Assembly: GCA_016937975.1 (NCBI GenBank)
Contig: JAFGVN010000073.1
Location: 1 to 64,000 of the forward strand
DNA from: Clostridia bacterium
GTDB lineage: Bacteria; Bacillota; Clostridia; Peptostreptococcales; Acidaminobacteraceae
Reading direction: 5' to 3'
DNA length: 64,000 nucleotides
Notes under the pieces: model-generated
What the model was told of the DNA's origin: nothing
Seen by the model: only the letters and a program-made list of their open reading frames with translations
The model's database searches: none
Part shown: positions 8,434 through 17,450 of the stretch, piece by piece
How the letters are laid out: every line of letters begins with the position of its first letter
Numbering within the stretch: the stretch's first letter is position 1
Position numbers and translations under genes: made by a program

Positions 8434-10122
8434 ATGAAAGGAATCGGTGCTTCACCTGGATATGGCTTAGGTCCAATATTGATAAAAGAGGATTTTGTTG
8501 AGCCTATAAAATCAACTGTAGAAGATGTTGAGAAAGCCTTGTCATTATTTGATGCAGCTGTTTTGCAAGCAGAAAAAGAAATCGAAGTGATTAAACATCA
8601 CACCATTGAAAAAATGGGTGAATCTGAGGGTGAAATATTTGTAGCCCACTTGATGATGTTAAAAGATCCTGAGATGCAAAATCAAATTAAAGACAAAATA
8701 AAAAAAGAACAGTATACACCAGAATATGCAACCTTAGAAGTTAGAGATGCCTTTATAGCCATTTTTGAAAGTATGAACAACGCCTATATGCGTGAACGTA
8801 TGGCAGATGTAAAAGATGTTTGTAATCGATTAATGCGTATTTTAATGGACGTAAGAACTTTGGATATGTCTTTAATTGATGAACCTGTCATATTAATAGC
8901 CCACGATTTGACACCATCAGATACTGCCATGATTACAAAAGACAAAGTGGTAGGGTTTATCACTGAAATTGGTGGAAAAACCTCACATTCAGCTATTATG
9001 GCACGGACAATGGAAATTCCAGCCATTGTTGGTGTAGGTGCCTTTATGGATGCACTTAAAGGAGATGAATTTATTGGGTTTGATGGAGAAACTGGTGAAA
9101 TATTTATTAATCCATCGGAATCCATTATTCGTGAGTATGAGTATTTGAAATTGGAAGCTGACAAAAAACGTCAAGCTTTAAAGGAAATGATTAACCAGCC
9201 TTCAGTGACAAAAGATGGACATGAGGTTGAAATCGGCTGTAATATTGGTCAACCCAATGATGTGGATTTTGTTCTCGCCAATGATGGAGAAGGTATCGGA
9301 CTTTTTAGAAGTGAGTTTTTATATATGGATAGAAATTCAAGTCCTACAGAAGAAGAGCAATATGAAGCTTACAAATCTGTTTTGTTGGCTATGGGTGAGA
9401 AACCTGTTGTCATAAGAACTCTTGACGTCGGTGGCGATAAGCAAATTCCATATTTGGACTTTCCAAAAGAAGAAAATCCTTTCTTGGGTTATCGTGCTAT
9501 TCGCTATTGTTTAGACCATGAAGAACTATTCAAAACCCAACTTCGTGCACTGATAAGAGCAAGTGTTCACGGCAATTTAAAAATTATGTTTCCAATGATT
9601 TCTAATATAAGAGAAATCAGAAGCACTAAAGAATGGATTAACGAAGTAAAAGTCGAATTATCTGAAAAAAATATACCTTATAAAGATTTTGAAATTGGTA
9701 TTATGATCGAAATTCCAGCTGCAGCCTTAATATCAGATCAATTGGCTAAAGAAGTAGATTTCTTCTCCATTGGAACAAATGATTTGATTCAATACACAAC
9801 CGCTGTGGATCGAATGAATCAGCAAATCGCAGATTTATATTCTCCCTATCATCCTGCACTCATTCGTCTTATAAAAATGGTAATAGACAATGGCCATGAA
9901 GCAGGGATCTGGGTTGGCATGTGTGGAGAAGTTGCAGGCAATGAAAAGCTAATTCCTTTGCTGTTGGCAATGGGATTGGATGAGTTTAGTATGAGTCCTT
10001 CATCTGTTTTGAAAGCGAGAAAGATTATACGTTCCTTAAATAGACGTGAAGTGATTTCCTTAGTCGAACCAGTTTTAAATGCTGAAGATGCTCATGAAGT
10101 CCTTGAAATATTAACACTTTAA
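8434..10122 (+). CDS. ptsI: PTS Enzyme I (phosphoenolpyruvate-protein phosphotransferase)
   Basis: 562 residues, slightly shorter than the usual 570-575. It takes phosphate from PEP and passes it to HPr. The phospho-His is His185 in GGKTSHSAIMA. The PEP-binding C-terminal barrel shows GIGLFRSEFLYMDR, DVGGDKQIPYL and SIGTNDLIQYTTAVDR. The track's start at 8284 overlaps mupG. ATG 8434, one base after the mupG stop and preceded by AAAGAGG, gives the correct N-terminus (MKGIGASPGYGLG). It is the last gene of the operon. Confidence 0.95.
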   Translation: MKGIGASPGYGLGPILIKEDFVEPIKSTVEDVEKALSLFDAAVLQAEKEIEVIKHHTIEKMGESEGEIFVAHLMMLKDPEMQNQIKDKIKKEQYTPEYATLEVRDAFIAIFESMNNAYMRERMADVKDVCNRLMRILMDVRTLDMSLIDEPVILIAHDLTPSDTAMITKDKVVGFITEIGGKTSHSAIMARTMEIPAIVGVGAFMDALKGDEFIGFDGETGEIFINPSESIIREYEYLKLEADKKRQALKEMINQPSVTKDGHEVEIGCNIGQPNDVDFVLANDGEGIGLFRSEFLYMDRNSSPTEEEQYEAYKSVLLAMGEKPVVIRTLDVGGDKQIPYLDFPKEENPFLGYRAIRYCLDHEELFKTQLRALIRASVHGNLKIMFPMISNIREIRSTKEWINEVKVELSEKNIPYKDFEIGIMIEIPAAALISDQLAKEVDFFSIGTNDLIQYTTAVDRMNQQIADLYSPYHPALIRLIKMVIDNGHEAGIWVGMCGEVAGNEKLIPLLLAMGLDEFSMSPSSVLKARKIIRSLNRREVISLVEPVLNAEDAHEVLEILTL

Positions 10123-10123
10123 T

Positions 10124-10145
10124 TATAACAGTACCCCCTGTTATA
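10124..10145 (+). other. Inverted repeat after ptsI
   Basis: TATAACAG-TACCCC-CTGTTATA, a perfect 8-bp stem directly after the ptsI stop codon, with no T-tract. It may protect the mRNA 3' end or be part of a two-hairpin terminator with the next entry. Confidence 0.5.
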
Positions 10146-10186
10146 TGAATAGACCATTTACTACCCCCCATTTGTAAAAGCGTCTA

Positions 10187-10217
10187 AAAAAGCCCGGTTA
10201 TTCATAATCGGGTTTTC
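10187..10217 (+). terminator. Bidirectional terminator between ptsI and ung
   Basis: AAAAAGCCCGGTTA-TTCA-TAATCGGGTTTT. An A-run on one side and a T-run on the other let it serve both converging genes. Confidence 0.8.
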
Positions 10218-10219
10218 TA

Positions 10220-10933
10220 TTAGCCTAACCAATGAATCAAATGCCATGTTTTCCCAAAACATGTGGCTTTTAAGAAATCATCCTCATATTTATTGCTACA
10301 CATCATCGGATGTCTAGAAAGGTGATAATGTCCAGTTGTTATATGATTGAGATGACTTTGGGCTTCATTTCCCCAAAGGAACCAATGAATATCCGGATGA
10401 GACTTAGAAATATATTGGAGTAATACTTCTGAAAAATGTGCCCATATTTTTTTGTGGCTATTCGGTTTGTTGGCTTCACATGTAAAAGTTGTATTAAGAA
10501 ACAAAACCCCTTGTGCTTCTAATTGATCAAACCACATCCCATAGGATGCGATGGGAAACTCGCCATTTTCAATGGCTTTTTTTATTTGTGCGTAACTATA
10601 AATATTTTCATATGCAGTAATGTTCATATAGGTCTTATGAATTAAACGAACAATATTCTTCAAAGAAACTTGCTGGAATGGTTCTGTCCAACTTTGAATC
10701 TTATTGGTTTCAAAAGCTCTTCCTGTAGCAGCCCCTGGTGCAGGATAAACATCTTGTCCCAACCAAATGACTTTAACTTGATTTAAGTCAACTTCTAAAA
10801 ATCTTAAGGTCACGTCATGGTGAATAGGATTAAAGGGTTCCACTAATTTTGATTCAATAATTTCTAGTTCTCTTTGTATTTCGTCAGTTAAAAAATTTTC
10901 CCAACTGTGGTGGATTTTTTGAGGTAATAACAT
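10220..10933 (-). CDS. Uracil-DNA glycosylase, divergent UNG-like
   Basis: 237 residues, close to UNG length. It should excise uracil from DNA. Family-1 signatures are present but altered: VIWLGQDVYPAPGAATG replaces the usual LGQDPYHGPNQA (catalytic Asp kept, the following His changed to Pro), FLNTTFTCEANKPNSHKK matches the uracil-pocket Asn motif, and SRHPMMC occupies the HPSPLS leucine-loop position with its His kept. The start is ATG 10933 because AAAGGAG precedes it; the track's GTG at 10939 overlaps that site. It is divergent from an alkyltransferase-like repair gene. Function as a glycosylase is likely; specificity may differ from classic UNG. Confidence 0.8.
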   Translation of the reverse strand: MLLPQKIHHSWENFLTDEIQRELEIIESKLVEPFNPIHHDVTLRFLEVDLNQVKVIWLGQDVYPAPGAATGRAFETNKIQSWTEPFQQVSLKNIVRLIHKTYMNITAYENIYSYAQIKKAIENGEFPIASYGMWFDQLEAQGVLFLNTTFTCEANKPNSHKKIWAHFSEVLLQYISKSHPDIHWFLWGNEAQSHLNHITTGHYHLSRHPMMCSNKYEDDFLKATCFGKTWHLIHWLG

Positions 10934-11027
10934 AGGCACTCCTTTTTTTATATTGTATCATTCATTCCAAGAAGGCTAAAGCAATCTAAAACATTTCGTG
11001 ATAAAATGATGAATGAGGAGTGATGGT

Positions 11028-11366
11028 ATGAAAGAATTCACAAGAAAAGCAATATGGATTATGCAACAGATTCCTGAAGGGAAAGTCATGACTTATGGAT
11101 CTGTTGCCAGATACGCAGGAAGTCCAAGAGGTGCCAGACAAATAAGCTGGATTTTAAGTAGTATGACAGAAAAGTATCATATTCCTTGGCAAAGGATTAT
11201 TAACAGCAAAGGTGAAATTGCCATCCAAGATGAACAAGGAAAATGGATGCAAAAGACCATGCTTGAAGAGGAAGGCGTCGTTGTCATTGGCTTTAGAATT
11301 GATTTGGATGTATTTCTTTGGGATACTACTCAAGTGGCATATGACATAAACAATAATGTTCAATAA
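11028..11366 (+). CDS. Alkyltransferase-like (ATL) DNA repair protein
   Basis: 112 residues, matching only the DNA-binding domain of O6-methylguanine methyltransferases. GKVMTYGSVARYAGSPRGARQI is the HTH with arginine finger. The alkyl-acceptor motif PCHR reads IPWQRII, so the active Cys is replaced by Trp. That is the mark of ATL proteins, which bind O6-alkylguanine and hand it to nucleotide excision repair rather than repairing it themselves. ATG 11028 is chosen over 11013 because GAGGAG lies 7 bases before it. It is divergent from the UNG-like gene with a short shared promoter region. Confidence 0.88.
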   Translation: MKEFTRKAIWIMQQIPEGKVMTYGSVARYAGSPRGARQISWILSSMTEKYHIPWQRIINSKGEIAIQDEQGKWMQKTMLEEEGVVVIGFRIDLDVFLWDTTQVAYDINNNVQ

Positions 11367-11461
11367 TCAAAAGTTTACAAAAAAAACAGTATGATTGTGA
11401 CTTTTTTTGTAGTTTTTTTAAATGAATTTTAATCACAAATTAATTTTATTTTACAAAAAAA

Positions 11462-11470
11462 TGATATAAT
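11462..11470 (+). promoter_or_regulatory. Extended -10 promoter of the activase gene
   Basis: TGATATAAT, an extended -10 (TGN plus a perfect TATAAT), about 40 bp before the chosen start codon. No strong -35 is visible, as is common for this type. Confidence 0.65.
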
Positions 11471-11509
11471 ATAGGAATGTGGGTAAGCTACAGCATTATG
11501 GAGGACATT

Positions 11510-14500
11510 ATGAAAGAACCATTGAGTATAGGCATAGATGTAGGTTCGACGACTGTAAAATTTGTTGTATTGGATGACGACCATACCATAATCCATAAAG
11601 AGTATAATCGCCATTTTTCCGATATTAAAAACACTGTTGCAAAAATGTTTCACAATGCAAAAGGGTTAATACAAAATCGCATTGGAACCATTAATGTTAC
11701 CGGGTCAGCCGGTATGAACATTGCAACGAAATTAAATGCCACCTTTACACAGGAAGTTGTTGCGTGTACAAAAACAATTGAAACGACTGTACCAGAAGTG
11801 GATGTTGCCATAGAATTAGGTGGAGAAGACGCCAAAATTACATATTTGGGTGATGTATTAGAGCAAAGAATGAATGGTACCTGTGCTGGTGGTACAGGTG
11901 CTTTTGTAGACCAGATGGCTTCATTGCTTCAAACAGACGCATCGGGGTTAAATGAATTAGCAAAATCTTATAAGACGATTTATCCGATTGCATCTAGATG
12001 TGGTGTTTTTGCCAAAACAGATGTACAGCCCTTGTTAAATGAAGGGGCTAGAAAAGAAGATATTGCTGTGTCGGTTTTGCAAGCTGTTGTGAATCAAACC
12101 ATTGGTGGATTGGCACAAGGCAGACCTATTAAAGGTAAGATTGCCTTTTTAGGTGGCCCTTTATATTTTCTTTCAGAATTGAGACAAAGGTTTATTGAAA
12201 CCTTAGAATTAAAAGAAGAGGATATTATATTTCCAGACGATTCGCAATTTTTCGTCGCTATTGGAGCAGCTTTACTGTCTTCAAAGGAAACCCCTGCACC
12301 TCTTAGCTACTTGTTTGATCGATTAAATAAAATATATGCCATTGACGATCACAAGCAAGGTCTCTTACCGCCTTTATTTAAAGATGATTTTGAATATGAA
12401 AGCTTTAAACAAAGACATGAGAAAAATAAAGTTGGCAGAAAAGCCATGGATGAAGTTGCAGGTCCTGTTTATTTAGGTATTGATGCAGGTTCAACTACTA
12501 CGAAAGTAGTTTTAATTGATCATGAAAAAAATATACTTTTCTCTCACTACGGTTCCAATCAAGGAAAGCCATTAATTTCTACATTGGAAGCGTTGAAAGT
12601 CATGAAAAGTCAAATGCATGAAGGTTTATACATCGCTGGTTCATGTGTAACCGGTTATGGTGAGCATTTAATCAAGGAAGCCTTAAGAATTGACCACGGT
12701 GAAATTGAGACCGTTGCACACTATACTGCAGCAGAGCATTTTTTAAACGGCGTTGATTTTGTTTTAGACATTGGCGGCCAAGATATGAAAAGCTTAAAAA
12801 TCAATAATGGTGTTATTGAATCCATAATGCTAAATGAAGCATGTTCTTCTGGATGTGGCTCTTTTATTGAAACTTTTGCAAATTCATTGGATATGGGTGT
12901 TAAAGATTTCGCTATTCTAGGTTTGCAGGCAGAACATCCAGTAGATCTAGGCACACGATGTACTGTATTTATGAATTCAAAGGTAAAACAAGCACAAAAA
13001 GAAGGTGCAAGTGTAGCCGATATATCAGCAGGGATTTCATTATCTGTTATTAAAAATGCCCTTTACAAGGTTATTCGTATGAAAACACCTGAAGAACTTG
13101 GCGAAAAAATTGTTGTTCAAGGAGGTACATTTTATAACGAAGCCGTCTTAAGAGGTGTAGAAATTATTTTAGGGCGAGAAGTTGTAAGACCTGATATTTC
13201 AGGACTTATGGGTGCTTTTGGTTCAGCTTTAATCGCTAGAAATCTTGAGTTGGAAAAAACTGGTATGATGTGTTTGGATGAAATCGATGATTTCTCTGTG
13301 AAACATTCATTGAAAAGATGTGATTTGTGTGGCAACCATTGTTTGATGACCATTTCAAGCTTTTCCAATGGTAAAGAATTTTACTCTGGCAATCGTTGTG
13401 AACGTGGTGCAGGTATAGTTAAAAAGAAAAATCAGGCCCCTAATTTATATGAATATAAATACAATCGTTTATTTTCCTATAAACCCGTAAAGAATGCCCC
13501 TAAAGGTGTTATTGGTTTACCTCGTGTTTTAAATATGTATGAGGACTATCCTTTCTGGTTTACCTTCTTTACAGAACTTGGTTATGAAGTAAGATTGTCG
13601 GCTAGATCCTCTAAGAAAATTTTTGAAAAGGGATTGGAATCGATTCCTTCTGAGTCTGTTTGCTATCCTGGGAAACTGGTTCATGGTCATTTAGAAGATT
13701 TGTTGGATAAAGGGATAAAGAAAATTTTCTATCCTTCTATTCCATATAATATTAAGGAAGATCAGGGTGCCAACAATCATTACAATTGTCCAATTGTAAT
13801 TTCTTATCCTGAAACAATTTGGGCAAATTTAGAGCGTTTACATGCTGAGGATGTGATTTTCTATCATCCGTTTTTACCAATTGATGATGAGAAGAGAATG
13901 TACAAACGTCTTGTAGAAGAACTTGCAAATGAAAATCTGCTTAAAAAAGATATAAAAAGAGCCTTGAATATGGCTTATGAAGAGCTGCATCAATTTAAAA
14001 CAGATATCAAAGCAGAAACAGAAAAAACATTGAAGTACATTGAAGATCACCAAATAAAAGGTATTGTACTTGCTGGACGACCATATCATTTAGATAAAGA
14101 AATTAACCATGGTATTGATGAATTGATTCATAGTTATGGTTTTGCTATTCTTGTCGAGGATGGTTTTAGAGATATGCCAATAGAAAGACCTATTCGTGTT
14201 GTAGATCAATGGGTATATCATTCAAGGCTTTATAAAGCTGCTCGATTTGTTTCTACCCGTGATGATCTGGAATTGATTCAGTTAAATTCTTTTGGATGCG
14301 GTTTAGATGCCGTAACAACTGATCAGGTACAAGAAATTCTCCATCAGTACAATAAATTATATACAACCATAAAAATAGATGAAATCAATAATTTAGGTGC
14401 AGCAAGAATTCGTATAAGATCCTTAATTGCAGCGATTCATGATCGTGATAAATCAGGAATTCAAGCAAAAAAAGTGTTGCCTGACTATCGTCGCGTTGAA

Positions 14501-15754
14501 TTTACTAAGGAAATGAAATCAGAACATACTATTTTAATTCCACAAATGGCGCCAATCCATTTTCAGTTTCTTGAAGTAGCATTGAAGGAAGCCGGTTATA
14601 AGGCAGTTTTATTACCATCCGTTGATACCGGTGCTATAGATTCTGGCTTGAAAGTGGTTCACAATGATGCTTGTTATCCGACCATCATCACTGTTGGACA
14701 AGTGGTTGAAGCATTACAGTCAGGTAAATATGATTTGAATAACGTTTCCATTATGATGAGTCAAACTGGTGGCGGTTGTCGTGCTACAAACTATATTGCT
14801 TTTATAAGAAAAGCTCTAAGAGATTTAAATATGTCTCATATACCAGTTATTTCATTTGGTGTAGCAGGTGTGGAAAGTAATCCAGGATTCAAGTTATCAA
14901 TTCCTCTTTTAAAAATATTGGCTGACAGTGTTCTAATGGGTGATTTGCTTATGAGAATGCTCTTCAAGGTCAGACCCTATGAAATAGAAAAAGGTTCTGC
15001 CAATGCGTTATATGAGCAATGGGTGAGTAAGTTCCAAAATGCCATAAGAAATAAACAAAAGCTTAATGATATGATTGATGAAGTTGTTGAGGCTTTTGAT
15101 ACACTACCAATTGATGAAACCTTGGTGAAACCGAAAGTTGGTATTGTTGGTGAAATTCTAGTGAAGTTTCATCCAACGGCAAACAATGAAATTGTAGAGT
15201 TTTTGGAAGCGGAAGGTGCTGAAGCTGTGATGCCAGACCTGTTTGATTTCTTATTGTACACACAGTACAATAACATTTACAAATATGAAGAACTGTCTGG
15301 TTCCTTTAAGAGTATGGCAATTTCTAAAACAGCCATAATGGTTATGGAAGGTTTTAGAAAAGAAATGGTAAGAGCCTTAAAGGCATCAAAGCGTTTTACA
15401 CCACCATTACCAATTGATCGTTTGGCAGATAAGGCAAGACCTCATTTATCTATTGGAAATCAAACGGGTGAAGGATGGTTCTTAACAGCAGAAATGATCG
15501 AACTCATTGAATCTGGAGTAGACAATATTGCTTGTTTACAGCCTTTTGGTTGTCTACCGAACCACATAACTGGAAAAGGCATGATTAAGGTACTGAGACA
15601 AGCCTATCCAAAATCCAATATTGTTCCTGTAGATTATGATCCAGGAGCTTCTGAAGTGAATCAGCTTAATCGTATTAAATTAATGCTGTCAACTGCTTAT
15701 AAAAAATTGGAAGTTGCAGAAAAAGAAGAAAAAGTTGGTGAAAATGTAAATTAG
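11510..15754 (+). CDS. Giant 2-hydroxyacyl-CoA dehydratase activase-related protein
   Basis: 1414 residues, the long form of the family. It has two tandem ASKHA (BadF/BadG-type) ATPase domains, at about 1-265 ([35 protein letters not shown]) and 318-590 ([34 protein letters not shown]). A DUF2229 region with a [10 protein letters not shown] cysteine cluster follows, then a C-terminal region related to the dehydratase HgdB-type subunit. Activases use ATP to inject an electron from an iron-sulfur cluster into 2-hydroxyacyl-CoA dehydratases; the role of this fused form is not settled. No dehydratase subunits lie nearby. ATG 11510 is chosen because of GGAGG at 11500 and the promoter position. It is monocistronic. 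Confidence 0.9.
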   Translation: MKEPLSIGIDVGSTTVKFVVLDDDHTIIHKEYNRHFSDIKNTVAKMFHNAKGLIQNRIGTINVTGSAGMNIATKLNATFTQEVVACTKTIETTVPEVDVAIELGGEDAKITYLGDVLEQRMNGTCAGGTGAFVDQMASLLQTDASGLNELAKSYKTIYPIASRCGVFAKTDVQPLLNEGARKEDIAVSVLQAVVNQTIGGLAQGRPIKGKIAFLGGPLYFLSELRQRFIETLELKEEDIIFPDDSQFFVAIGAALLSSKETPAPLSYLFDRLNKIYAIDDHKQGLLPPLFKDDFEYESFKQRHEKNKVGRKAMDEVAGPVYLGIDAGSTTTKVVLIDHEKNILFSHYGSNQGKPLISTLEALKVMKSQMHEGLYIAGSCVTGYGEHLIKEALRIDHGEIETVAHYTAAEHFLNGVDFVLDIGGQDMKSLKINNGVIESIMLNEACSSGCGSFIETFANSLDMGVKDFAILGLQAEHPVDLGTRCTVFMNSKVKQAQKEGASVADISAGISLSVIKNALYKVIRMKTPEELGEKIVVQGGTFYNEAVLRGVEIILGREVVRPDISGLMGAFGSALIARNLELEKTGMMCLDEIDDFSVKHSLKRCDLCGNHCLMTISSFSNGKEFYSGNRCERGAGIVKKKNQAPNLYEYKYNRLFSYKPVKNAPKGVIGLPRVLNMYEDYPFWFTFFTELGYEVRLSARSSKKIFEKGLESIPSESVCYPGKLVHGHLEDLLDKGIKKIFYPSIPYNIKEDQGANNHYNCPIVISYPETIWANLERLHAEDVIFYHPFLPIDDEKRMYKRLVEELANENLLKKDIKRALNMAYEELHQFKTDIKAETEKTLKYIEDHQIKGIVLAGRPYHLDKEINHGIDELIHSYGFAILVEDGFRDMPIERPIRVVDQWVYHSRLYKAARFVSTRDDLELIQLNSFGCGLDAVTTDQVQEILHQYNKLYTTIKIDEINNLGAARIRIRSLIAAIHDRDKSGIQAKKVLPDYRRVEFTKEMKSEHTILIPQMAPIHFQFLEVALKEAGYKAVLLPSVDTGAIDSGLKVVHNDACYPTIITVGQVVEALQSGKYDLNNVSIMMSQTGGGCRATNYIAFIRKALRDLNMSHIPVISFGVAGVESNPGFKLSIPLLKILADSVLMGDLLMRMLFKVRPYEIEKGSANALYEQWVSKFQNAIRNKQKLNDMIDEVVEAFDTLPIDETLVKPKVGIVGEILVKFHPTANNEIVEFLEAEGAEAVMPDLFDFLLYTQYNNIYKYEELSGSFKSMAISKTAIMVMEGFRKEMVRALKASKRFTPPLPIDRLADKARPHLSIGNQTGEGWFLTAEMIELIESGVDNIACLQPFGCLPNHITGKGMIKVLRQAYPKSNIVPVDYDPGASEVNQLNRIKLMLSTAYKKLEVAEKEEKVGENVN

Positions 15755-15778
15755 CTCAGGAATATCCTGAGCTTTTTT
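15753..15778 (+). terminator. Terminator of the activase gene
   Basis: AGCTCAGGA-ATA-TCCTGAGCT followed by TTTTT: a perfect 9-bp stem overlapping the stop codon. Confidence 0.92.
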
Positions 15779-15860
15779 GTTTGCATTCCAATGCCAATAA
15801 TATTTGGAAGATTATTGTATTTCCTTCTGAAAAGGAGTACATTAAATGTGGAAGAAAGGA

Positions 15861-16121
15861 TCATCCCAGATAACGTCTGAAATGAAGTGCACGTTCATCC
15901 CAATCATCAGTTTGAGTGCCAGGAAGCGGTGAACCATTTGGCATCATATTCTTCGGAACAACGTCTTTTCCAAAAGTATTAGAGAGTTTTTTTCGTACAC
16001 AATCATTCATACGATTACCCTTACAATACATGGAAACAAAACCTTTTGCAGCTGTACTTCTTTCATATGCATCGCAACATGAAACAAAAGAACAATTGGC
16101 GAGTTTTTCGCATTCAGTCAT
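15861..16121 (-). CDS. Small cysteine-rich protein of unknown function
   Basis: 86 residues with seven Cys: MTECEKLANCSFVSCC at the N-terminus, YCKGNRMNDCVRKKL in the middle. The spacing looks like a metal or iron-sulfur binding protein. Similar small proteins with a CEKL.xC and YCKG..xxC pattern and a VP.NM.PNG C-terminus accompany methyl-accepting or sensor genes in some anaerobes; this is recollection and not checked. ATG 16121 is preferred over the track start at 16145 because AAAGGAG lies just upstream. The plus-strand ORF 15916..16152 is its shadow. It is divergent from the aminotransferase-V gene. Confidence 0.7.
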   Translation of the reverse strand: MTECEKLANCSFVSCCDAYERSTAAKGFVSMYCKGNRMNDCVRKKLSNTFGKDVVPKNMMPNGSPLPGTQTDDWDERALHFRRYLG

Positions 16122-16218
16122 ATTAGACTCCTTTCTCTTTATCACAACCTAATTTTTTCATACCCAAGATTTTTTTTTACAAACCAATAAAGTTAAATAA
16201 ATAACAAAAGGAGGTTCC

Positions 16219-17370
16219 ATGAATCAAGAAAGAGTATATTTAGATAATGGTGCAACATCTTATCCTAAAGCACCAGGTGTTTCGCAAATTATGGCGGACT
16301 ATATTTTACATAATGGCAGTAGTGTTTCTAGAGGAGCTTATCAATCTTCCTTAGATGCAAGTCGTGTTGTTTATGAGACTAGACAGTGGCTTTCTGAACT
16401 ATTTAATTTTGATTATACAGATCATGTTATTTTTACAAAGAATATTACTGAAAGTTTGAATGTAATTTTAAAAGGTTACCTAATGGCTTCAGACCATGTG
16501 ATTATCTCATCATTGGAACATAATGCCGTCATTCGTCCTTTAAATCGCATTGGTTGTGAAATTTCAATGGTGCCTTGTGATGCCTATGGTTATGCAATGA
16601 TCGAGGCAATAGAGCCTTTAATAAAAGACAATACAAAGATGATTATGATGATGCATGGTTCAAACGTATGTGGTAGTGTAAATGACTTGCTTTCAGTGGG
16701 AGAAATTGCACATAAGCATCACTTAAAATTCGTTGTAGATGCAGCGCAAACCGCAGGTGTTATACCTATAGATATGAAAGCGTATCATATTGATGCTTTA
16801 GCTTTTACTGGACATAAAAGTTTGTTAGGTCCAACTGGCGTAGGTGGCTTCTTAATATGTCCTGATTTTGCTAAATCAGTGATGCCATTAATAGAAGGTG
16901 GAACAGGTAGTGCTTCTGAATCAGAAACTCAACCGCATTTTATGCCGGATAAATTTGAATCCGGTACACCGAATGTTGTTGGAATTTTTGGTCTACATAA
17001 AGCATTGGAGTTTATCAAGGCTACAACACTTGAAAAGATTCACGCACATGAAATGGGATTGGTGGATTATTTCTTAAAGCATTTTAAGTCAGATGATGTA
17101 AGCATAATTGGTGCAAAAGATACTCGAAATAGAACAGCAGTTATTTCGTTGGATTTCAAAACCCTTGATAATGCTGTTGTCGCTTTTGAACTGGAAAAGT
17201 ATTATCATATAGCGACTCGCGTGGGAATTCATTGTGCACCACTTGCTCATAAAGCTTTGAATACCTTTCCAAATGGAACCGTTAGAGTCAGTTTTTCATA
17301 TTTTACAACCCTTGAGGAAGTGGATTATTTAATAACAGGTTTGAATGCCATCCTTAACAAGGAACGATAA
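16219..17370 (+). CDS. Cysteine desulfurase-family aminotransferase (class V)
   Basis: 383 residues, PLP fold type I. The N-terminus [12 protein letters not shown] is typical of the EF2568-like branch of cysteine desulfurases. The PLP-binding lysine is Lys200 in [14 protein letters not shown], with VDAAQTAG before it. A Cys (Cys339) in [11 protein letters not shown] occupies the position of the persulfide-forming cysteine. It probably releases sulfur from cysteine, or a related substrate, for sulfur transfer. No iscU or suf genes are adjacent, so its acceptor is unknown. AAAGGAGG precedes ATG. Confidence 0.88.
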   Translation: MNQERVYLDNGATSYPKAPGVSQIMADYILHNGSSVSRGAYQSSLDASRVVYETRQWLSELFNFDYTDHVIFTKNITESLNVILKGYLMASDHVIISSLEHNAVIRPLNRIGCEISMVPCDAYGYAMIEAIEPLIKDNTKMIMMMHGSNVCGSVNDLLSVGEIAHKHHLKFVVDAAQTAGVIPIDMKAYHIDALAFTGHKSLLGPTGVGGFLICPDFAKSVMPLIEGGTGSASESETQPHFMPDKFESGTPNVVGIFGLHKALEFIKATTLEKIHAHEMGLVDYFLKHFKSDDVSIIGAKDTRNRTAVISLDFKTLDNAVVAFELEKYYHIATRVGIHCAPLAHKALNTFPNGTVRVSFSYFTTLEEVDYLITGLNAILNKER

Positions 17371-17450
17371 GATTGGTTCATTGGATGGATCTTTACATTT
17401 AATGTGATAAATTGTTTTAGTTGGGTAAATATGTATTGCTGGGGGGGGTT

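Noticed and set aside
15916-16152. Plus-strand ORF of 78 residues
   Set aside because: Fully antisense to the cysteine-rich gene, which has a good ribosome site and regular Cys spacing; this frame has neither.
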